From: CAIVVT01 sp963757265
Lineage (GTDB): Bacteria > Acidobacteriota > Terriglobia > Bryobacterales > Bryobacteraceae
Direction of reading: 5' to 3'
Length of the DNA: 64,000 bases
NCBI GenBank assembly: GCA_963757265.1
Contig: CAVWRA010000011.1
Span: 62,001 to 126,000 of the forward strand
Below the pieces are notes generated by a model. That model saw nothing but the letters and a program-made list of their open reading frames with translations, was not told the DNA's origin and did no database searches. Below are positions 58,947 through 64,000 of the stretch, in pieces (position 1 is the stretch's first letter; each line of letters opens with the position of its first letter). Both the position numbers and the translations under genes were made by a program.

Positions 58947-59897
58947 ATGAACGGTGACTACGCCATACAGACGGACGGCCTCACGAAGGTTTATCGCTCG
59001 GCCTTTCGACGCCGCGAGGTCCGCGCGGTCAACGGGCTCTCGCTGCGCGTCCCGCGCGGCGCCACATTCGGTTTGCTGGGGCCTAACGGGGCGGGGAAGA
59101 CGACGTTCATCAAGTTGCTGCTCTCCGCCGCCCGGCCGACAGCCGGCAGCGCCCTGATCTTCGGCCGTCCTTGCTCGGAGCCCGAGGCGCGGCGTCCCGT
59201 GGGGTACCTTCCCGAAAACCACCGCTTCCCGACCTACCAGACCGGCGCCGGCATGCTCGACTGTTACGCCGCGCTATCCGGCGTGGACAAGTTCGAGCGG
59301 CGCAAGCGCATTCCCGAGTTGTTGGAACTGGTGGGACTGAAGGAGTGGGGCGACGTGCGGCTGGGCAAGTATTCCAAGGGCATGCTGCAGCGCGTCGGCC
59401 TGGCGCAGGCGCTCATCCATCGCCCGCGGCTGCTGATGCTGGACGAGCCGTCGGACGGCGTGGACCCGGTCGGGCGCATTCAAATCCGGGAGATTCTGCA
59501 CAACCTCGAGAGCGAGGGCGTGACCATCTTCATCAATTCGCATCTCCTGGCCGAGGTGGAGCTGTTCTGCCGCGATGTGGCGATCCTGCGCCAAGGTCGC
59601 CTGGCGTTGACTGGGTCGGTGAAAGATCTCACCGCGGGTCAGGGTTACCAGCTGATCGCGAAAAACGTCCCGGAATCTCTGCAAGCCGAATTGATGAAAA
59701 CCGCGGTTTCATTGCCTGCGCCGGCCAACGGCACCTTCAAGGCGCGTTTTGGCACGCGCGAAGCGGCCAATCAGGCCATTGACCGGTTGCGGTTGGCACA
59801 GTGCGAGATCGAGACTCTGGTCGCGAGCAGTTCGACGCTGGAAGAGGTCTTTCTGGCGACCGTCGAGGGGCGCGACGGAAAGGCGGCCAAGCCATGA
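58947..59897 (+). CDS. ABC transporter ATP-binding protein (ABC-2 type)
   Basis: This is a 316-residue protein. GLLGPNGAGKTTFIKLLLSA is Walker A, the signature appears as YSKGMLQRVGLAQAL, and LLMLDEPSDGVDPVGR is Walker B with D-loop. FINSHLLAEVELFC carries the H-loop His. The C-terminal 80 residues form the extra domain seen in ABC-2 ATPases (TLEEVFLATVEG). The signature K-G-M-L-Q is a relaxed form. It powers the permease encoded by the next gene, whose start overlaps its stop as ATGA. Confidence 0.9.
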   Translation: MNGDYAIQTDGLTKVYRSAFRRREVRAVNGLSLRVPRGATFGLLGPNGAGKTTFIKLLLSAARPTAGSALIFGRPCSEPEARRPVGYLPENHRFPTYQTGAGMLDCYAALSGVDKFERRKRIPELLELVGLKEWGDVRLGKYSKGMLQRVGLAQALIHRPRLLMLDEPSDGVDPVGRIQIREILHNLESEGVTIFINSHLLAEVELFCRDVAILRQGRLALTGSVKDLTAGQGYQLIAKNVPESLQAELMKTAVSLPAPANGTFKARFGTREAANQAIDRLRLAQCEIETLVASSSTLEEVFLATVEGRDGKAAKP

Positions 59898-60736
59898 AGC
59901 AGAACGTCGCGGTGACTCTCGCCCTGGTGAAGGACACCTTCCGCGAAGCCTTCGCGCGCAAAGTGTTTTGGGGCTTCTATGGCCTCTCGACGCTGTGCAT
60001 CATCTTCTTCCTCTTCATCCTCAAGATCGACCTGGTCGAGGGAGCGACGGCCACGGTGTCGCTGTTCGGCAAGACAGCCGATCAGGCCATCAATCCGGCG
60101 GAATTCGTGCGCGCAGTCTGCGGCGGAATCGCGGTCTTCCTTTACACCTGGGGGCTGGCGCTGGCCGTCTTCGCCTCCGGCTCGCTGGTGCCCGGTCTGC
60201 TGGAGCCGGGAAGGATCGAACTGCTGCTCTCCAAGCCCTTGTCGCGCACCCACCTGCTGCTCGGGCGCTACCTCGGGATCCTGCTGGTGGTCGCCGCCAA
60301 CATCGTCTGGCTGGTGGTGGGATTGTGGGTGATCCTGGGCCTCAAGACGGGCATTTGGAATCCGGTCTTCCTGGTCGCCTGCGTCAGCGCGCTGTTCATT
60401 TTTGCCGTGCTGCTCGGTTTGATCACGCTGCTCGGCGTGTTGTGGGAAAGCGCGGCGTTGTCGGTAATGGTGCCGGTGGCATTGATGCTTATCAGCCCGA
60501 TCCTCTCGCAGGGCAAGTTCGCCGACCGGCTGCTGAGTTCGGAATGGTCGCGGCAATTGTACCGCGGCATTTATCATGTGCTGCCGAAGGTCTACGACCT
60601 GGGCCACATGACACTCCAAATCGCGCGACGCCAGCCGCTGCCCGAGGGGGCGTGGCTCGCCGTTGCAACGACGGCCTTGTTCGGCTGCGCTACGCTGGCC
60701 GGGGGGCTGTGGGTTTTCTCCAGGCGGGACTTCTGA
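59894..60736 (+). CDS. ABC-2 type permease
   Basis: This is a 280-residue membrane protein with about six helices (VFWGFYGLSTLCIIFFLFIL, GGIAVFLYTWGLALAVFASG, YLGILLVVAANIVWLVVGLW, ACVSALFIFAVLLGLITLLG). The ELLLSKPLSRTHLLLGRYLG loop is the usual coupling region of ABC-2 permeases. It pairs with the upstream ATPase. The stop overlaps the start of the downstream lipoprotein gene, so the three genes form one unit. The substrate is unknown. Confidence 0.88.
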   Translation: MKQNVAVTLALVKDTFREAFARKVFWGFYGLSTLCIIFFLFILKIDLVEGATATVSLFGKTADQAINPAEFVRAVCGGIAVFLYTWGLALAVFASGSLVPGLLEPGRIELLLSKPLSRTHLLLGRYLGILLVVAANIVWLVVGLWVILGLKTGIWNPVFLVACVSALFIFAVLLGLITLLGVLWESAALSVMVPVALMLISPILSQGKFADRLLSSEWSRQLYRGIYHVLPKVYDLGHMTLQIARRQPLPEGAWLAVATTALFGCATLAGGLWVFSRRDF

Positions 60737-61686
60737 TGCGACGAATACTACTGACTTTGTTTCTCACCGGGCTGGTCATCCTGCCGGCCTGCAAGCGAAC
60801 ACCTGAACACGCGCGCGTGGACGCCGCGCTGGCGCCGCTCATGCCGGGCGACACGGTCGCAGTCGCGTGCCTGCGCCTGGACAAGCTCAAGACCACGCCG
60901 TTCTACGCGAAATACGTCAACGGCAAGCAATTCCCGGCCCTGGATGAATTCACCAGGGCGACCGGCATCGACGTGAAAGAGAACCTCTGGGAGCTGTACT
61001 TCACGACGAACGGAACCACGAACTACGTGTTTATCCGTGGCAAGTTTGGGGGCGACTTCGGAGTCGAGCCGGATATCAAAGGGCCCGCTGTGCAGAAGAG
61101 CAGCTACAAGGGGCGCTACCTGTTCTCGATGGATGACCACGGGGTGCTCCTCATGAACACAGGCGCCGCCGTAGCCGGGAAAGTAGGCGACCTCAAGGCG
61201 CTCGTGGACGGTCTCGACAACCCGGCGCGCAAGCCGCCGCAGGCCCTTCTCGACATGGTCGATACGCTGCCCGGCACGGCGCAGTTCTGGGCCGTCAGCA
61301 GCCAGGTGGCGTCGCTCATCCCCGCGGGCCGCTCCACGCAGGAGGGGCAGGAGGGCGATGCGATGCAGAACAACTTGTGGCACGCCGCGCACAAGATCTC
61401 ATCGCTGAAGCTCTGGGGCGACCTGTCGAAAGGTCTCGAATTGCACGTCCGGGCCGTCGCCTTGACCCCGGCCGATGCCGCCGCGCTGCGCGATGTCTTC
61501 AAGGCCGGCGTTGGCCTGGCGCGGCTCTCCACGAAGGAAAACCAGACCGACATGCTGAAGCTCTACGACGGCATGACGGGTTCATCCGACGGACCGATCG
61601 TGCGCATCGACGTCAACGAGCCGTTTGAATTGGTGGACCCGCTCCTGGCCAAGGTTCATGGCGCGCACGACACGGGTACGCACTGA
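60736..61686 (+). CDS. Lipoprotein of unknown function linked to an ABC-2 transporter
   Basis: This is a 316-residue protein whose ATG overlaps the permease stop. The N terminus MRRILLTLFLTGLVILPACK has a lipobox L-P-A-C, so it should be lipidated at Cys19. The body has segments such as ALAPLMPGDTVAVACLRLDK, LWELYFTTNGTTNYVFIRGK and GTAQFWAVSSQVASLIPAGR, forming two similar halves that could be a repeated alpha/beta domain. No family is recognised. Co-translation with the ABC-2 genes suggests a role at the outer face of that transporter. Confidence 0.7.
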   Translation: MRRILLTLFLTGLVILPACKRTPEHARVDAALAPLMPGDTVAVACLRLDKLKTTPFYAKYVNGKQFPALDEFTRATGIDVKENLWELYFTTNGTTNYVFIRGKFGGDFGVEPDIKGPAVQKSSYKGRYLFSMDDHGVLLMNTGAAVAGKVGDLKALVDGLDNPARKPPQALLDMVDTLPGTAQFWAVSSQVASLIPAGRSTQEGQEGDAMQNNLWHAAHKISSLKLWGDLSKGLELHVRAVALTPADAAALRDVFKAGVGLARLSTKENQTDMLKLYDGMTGSSDGPIVRIDVNEPFELVDPLLAKVHGAHDTGTH

Positions 61687-61712
61687 GGCGCAGCTTCAGC
61701 GCTTGAAGGTTT

Positions 61713-62108
61713 TCAACTCTTAGCTGCCGGGATGGCGTCACCTAGATTCATGGAGCCGCCGCCCTCGCTGACGTAGTTGCGGTTCCAGGAGGGGATCTCC
61801 ACAACCACCTCGCCGTCTTTCACAAATTGCACCTGGCAGCCCAGCCGGCTGTTCAACTGCAGGTCGGCGGCCATGTCGAGACGGTCGGCCTCATCGTCAT
61901 CCATCTCCGATAGGAACTCCTGGCCGGATTTCACCACCACGTGGCACGTCGTACAAGCGCAATTGCCTCCGCAGGCGTGCTCCATCTGCACCCCGGCATT
62001 CAGCGCGACGTCGAGGAAGGACTTGGGCTTGCCGTGGTCGTGATAGGGCAGCGATTGGAGGTCGAACTCGTAGCTCACGTTTGCCGGCAGGAACGTTATT
62101 TTCGCCAC
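61713..62108 (-). CDS. fdx: 2Fe-2S ferredoxin (adrenodoxin/Isc type)
   Basis: This is a 131-residue protein starting at a GTG. HACGGNCACTTCHVVV supplies Cys46, Cys52 and Cys55 and LGCQV supplies Cys91, the C-x5-C-x2-C...C set of vertebrate-type ferredoxins; Cys50 is an extra cysteine. EMDDDEADRLDMA matches the acidic partner-binding helix. The first 35 residues are longer than in Isc Fdx. It transfers electrons in the cytoplasm, perhaps to iron-sulfur assembly or a monooxygenase. A perfect TATAAT lies seven bases upstream of the GTG, so the message may be leaderless. Confidence 0.9.
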   Translation of the reverse strand: MAKITFLPANVSYEFDLQSLPYHDHGKPKSFLDVALNAGVQMEHACGGNCACTTCHVVVKSGQEFLSEMDDDEADRLDMAADLQLNSRLGCQVQFVKDGEVVVEIPSWNRNYVSEGGGSMNLGDAIPAAKS

Positions 62109-62115
62109 GACCTCA

Positions 62116-62121
62116 ATTATA
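62116..62121 (-). promoter_or_regulatory. Consensus -10 box for the ferredoxin gene
   Basis: TATAAT is read on the minus strand, separated from the GTG start codon by TGAGGTC. No good -35 hexamer is found at 16-18 bases. Transcription starting at the usual distance would begin at or one base before the start codon. Confidence 0.5.
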
Positions 62122-62201
62122 GCTCAATCGCGGACCGTTTTAGTCGTAGATTGCGTGGAGATCCCGCAACGCCCGCATAGCTGATTGAAAGAACAGAACA
62201 T

Positions 62202-62315
62202 ATGAATCGTAGAGGACGGAAGTGCAACGGCTGTTGTAAGGCTGAGCGGGCGGGATGCCGCGGACCCCAGCGAGCCCTCGCCAACGGCTTGCCGCGCGAT
62301 CGCCTGATACGATGA
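62202..62315 (+). CDS. Possible 37-residue arginine-rich leader peptide of argS
   Basis: The frame begins ATG AAT CGT AGA GGA CGG AAG and ends CGA TGA, its stop overlapping the argS start as ATGA. Nine of the 37 codons are Arg, including the rare AGA and CGA, with CGA as the last sense codon. The peptide also has four Cys (CNGCC and GC). There is no strong ribosome site (GAAAGAAC about ten bases upstream). High-GC DNA makes Arg codons common by chance, so this is only a candidate for translational control of argS. Confidence 0.3.
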   Translation: MNRRGRKCNGCCKAERAGCRGPQRALANGLPRDRLIR

Positions 62316-64000
62316 AGCTTGTGTTTGCCATCCTCGAACGTCGTATTCGCGAACAGATAACCGCCCACCTCGCGTCCAAAATCGCCGATCTCCCACCGGT
62401 CAGCGTGGAGCAGCCCAAGGAGCCGGCGTTCGGCGAATTCGCGCTGCCCATCGCCTTCCATCTGGCTCGCCAATTGAGGAAATCCCCGCGCGTCATCGCC
62501 CAAGAGATCGCAGCCGATTTCCCCCCCATTGCGGGCGTTTCAGCCGTCGAGATTGCGGGCGGCGGGTACCTGAATCTGCGGCTGGACCGCGGGGCGTATG
62601 CCGTCAGCCTGCTGCGCGGTGAGGATCTGCCGTCCAGCCCCGCCCCCGGCAAGGTGATCGTCGAGCACACCAATATCAACCCCAACAAAGCGGCCCACAT
62701 CGGCCACTTGCGCAACGCGGTGCTGGGCGACACCTTCGTGCGCCTGCTGCGCGCCTGCGGCCGCGAGGTCGAGGTGCAGAATTACATCGACAACACCGGC
62801 GTGCAGGTGGCCGATGTCGTGGTCGGCTTCCACTATCTGGAAGGCAAATCGCCCGCCGAAGTGCGGGCCCTGTTGGGCCGGGAGCGCTTCGATTATTACT
62901 GTTGGGATCTGTACGCGCGCACTTCGCAATACTACGGCCAGCATCCCGAGGCGCTCGATTGGCGCCGCGAGACACTGCACGCCATTGAGCGCGGCGCAGG
63001 CGTGCTGGCGGAACTGGCGCACCTGATTGCCGACGCCATCGTCGAGCGCCACCTGGACACCATGCTCCGCCTGGGCGTCGAGTACGACGTGCTGCCGCGC
63101 GAAAGCGAGATCCTGCATCTGCAATTCTGGGCCACCGCCTTCGAGCAGCTCAAGCAGCGCAACGCCATCTACTTCGAAACCGAGGGCAAGAACGCCGGCT
63201 GCTGGGTGATGGCCGGGGCCCATTTCCGCGAGAACGCGGGTGAGCAGGACTCCAAGGTGATCGTGCGCTCGAACGGCACGGTGACCTACGTCGGCAAGGA
63301 CATCGCCTACCAGTTGTGGAAGTTCGGGCTGCTGGGCCAGGATTTCCATTACCGGCCGTTGCGCACCTATCCCGACGGACACGTCGCCTGGGTCGCCACG
63401 GACGAGCCTTACGAGGGCGTTGCGCCCCGCTTCGGCGGCGGCTCCGAGGTCTACAATGTCATCGACTCGCGGCAATCGTATCTACAGGACGTGGTGGTGG
63501 CGGGCCTGCGGGCGCTGGGCTATGGCGGTCAGGCGGATCGCTCCGTGCACTTCAGTTATGAGATGGTCGCGTTGAGTCCCCGCACCTGCGCCGAGCTGGG
63601 GATCGAGCTGAGCGCCGAGGACCAGCGGCGGCCCTACGTCGAGGTCTCCGGACGCAAGGGTCTCGGCGTCAAGGCCGACGACCTGATCGACAAGCTCATC
63701 GAAAAAGCCCGGGCCGAGGTGGATTCGCGCCACGCCGGCCGGCCGGAAGACGAGCGCGCGCGGGTCGCGTCGGAGATTGCGATTGCCGCCCTGCGCTACT
63801 TTCTGCTGAAGTTCACGCGCAATACGGTCATCGCGTTCGACCTGCAAGAGGCGCTCAGCTTCGAAGGCGAGACGGGGCCGTATCTGCTCTACACCGCGGT
63901 CCGCGCGCGCAGCATCTTCCGGCAATTCACGGCGCGTGGAGAAACTCTGCCCGATTTTTCCCGCATTCTGGACGCGGAAGCGATGCGCCGGCAGCTGGCG
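62312..64000 (+). CDS. argS: Arginine--tRNA ligase, N-terminal part (runs off the window)
   Basis: There are 563 codons with no stop before the window end; homologues are about 560-640 residues, so little is missing. The N-terminal Add-1 domain (KLVFAILERRIREQ) binds the tRNA elbow. The class I HIGH motif is AAHIGHLRNAVLGD (127-140). EVQNYIDNTGVQVADVVVGF and TVTYVGKDIAYQLWKFGLLG are ArgRS-specific. The KMSKS position reads VSGRKGLGVKADDL, the degenerate form found in many ArgRS. The DALR anticodon domain begins near ALRYFLLKFTRNTVIAFDLQ. It charges tRNA-Arg in the cytoplasm. Confidence 0.95.
   Translation, partial: MKLVFAILERRIREQITAHLASKIADLPPVSVEQPKEPAFGEFALPIAFHLARQLRKSPRVIAQEIAADFPPIAGVSAVEIAGGGYLNLRLDRGAYAVSLLRGEDLPSSPAPGKVIVEHTNINPNKAAHIGHLRNAVLGDTFVRLLRACGREVEVQNYIDNTGVQVADVVVGFHYLEGKSPAEVRALLGRERFDYYCWDLYARTSQYYGQHPEALDWRRETLHAIERGAGVLAELAHLIADAIVERHLDTMLRLGVEYDVLPRESEILHLQFWATAFEQLKQRNAIYFETEGKNAGCWVMAGAHFRENAGEQDSKVIVRSNGTVTYVGKDIAYQLWKFGLLGQDFHYRPLRTYPDGHVAWVATDEPYEGVAPRFGGGSEVYNVIDSRQSYLQDVVVAGLRALGYGGQADRSVHFSYEMVALSPRTCAELGIELSAEDQRRPYVEVSGRKGLGVKADDLIDKLIEKARAEVDSRHAGRPEDERARVASEIAIAALRYFLLKFTRNTVIAFDLQEALSFEGETGPYLLYTAVRARSIFRQFTARGETLPDFSRILDAEAMRRQLA

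Noticed and set aside
62540..63475. Long minus-strand frame opposite argS
   Set aside because: The plus strand encodes ArgRS with HIGH motif and ArgRS-specific blocks; the antisense frame has no family motif.

Overview
The window looks like chromosomal DNA of a high-GC acidobacterium, probably of the Bryobacterales/Solibacter type. The evidence is lineage-typical families rather than a marker gene: an acidobacterial VWFA-related secreted protein (37088-38092), a small secreted family with a PFEFAVGAKTLPAGDYKV core (2778-3209), a DNA-binding-like domain fused to TolB-type propeller repeats (3503-4903), a DUF3500 Tat protein, a PmoA/DUF6807 protein, and several Tat-exported Gfo/Idh/MocA and sugar-isomerase-like enzymes. 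No phage, plasmid, rRNA operon, CRISPR array or intact insertion sequence was seen. The window opens in the 3' end of serS and closes inside argS.

Layout. 1-6.7 kb: serS end, a secreted fibre-like protein, a tetrahaem cytochrome c, secreted and propeller proteins, and a Ycf46-like AAA+ ATPase. 6.9 kb: tRNA-His. 7.1-13.2 kb: a tightly packed minus-strand run MazG, GNAT acyltransferase, MenC/N-succinylamino-acid-racemase-like enzyme, EamA exporter, MFS exporter, pteridine-reductase-like SDR and a small protein. 13.2-17.7 kb: a two-part protein with a GNAT-like half, a double-ACT protein, a Gfo/Idh/MocA oxidoreductase and a DegT/DnrJ aminotransferase. 17.8-25.1 kb: a surface-glycan or unusual-sugar locus. 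Its core is a plus-strand operon of overlapping genes: epimerase, zinc-ribbon methyltransferase, split transketolase N and C, GT2 glycosyltransferase, and a polytopic protein with a TPR tail.

25-35 kb: M28 peptidase, KynB-like cyclase, FecR-domain Gly/Tyr-rich protein, YvcK and GlmU (both tied to UDP-GlcNAc), a nucleotidyltransferase of different base composition, TruB and an ABC exporter. 35-44.6 kb: sugar isomerase, a 55-residue membrane peptide, a porin-like protein, an operon YPGG protein / DSD1-type PLP enzyme / VWFA protein, a flavoprotein pseudogene reduced to about 220 bp, HigBA, an aldo-keto reductase, a DUF3500 protein and two GerW/YtfJ-like exported paralogues. 44.7-53.2 kb: an OmpR-type two-component system, acyl-CoA desaturase, DnaC-like ATPase, and a secreted sugar-catabolism group. 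53.4-64 kb: folD, coaE, HtrA protease, YfhO-like protein, an ABC-2 transporter with a lipoprotein, 2Fe-2S ferredoxin and argS.

The most unusual non-coding content is a family of four palindromic elements of about 180-210 bp with inverted termini and an internal hairpin that covaries between copies. A 27-bp tandem array with an 81-bp higher-order period lies immediately before coaE. A possible arginine-rich leader peptide overlaps the argS start. All family names come from reading the translations; no database search was run.
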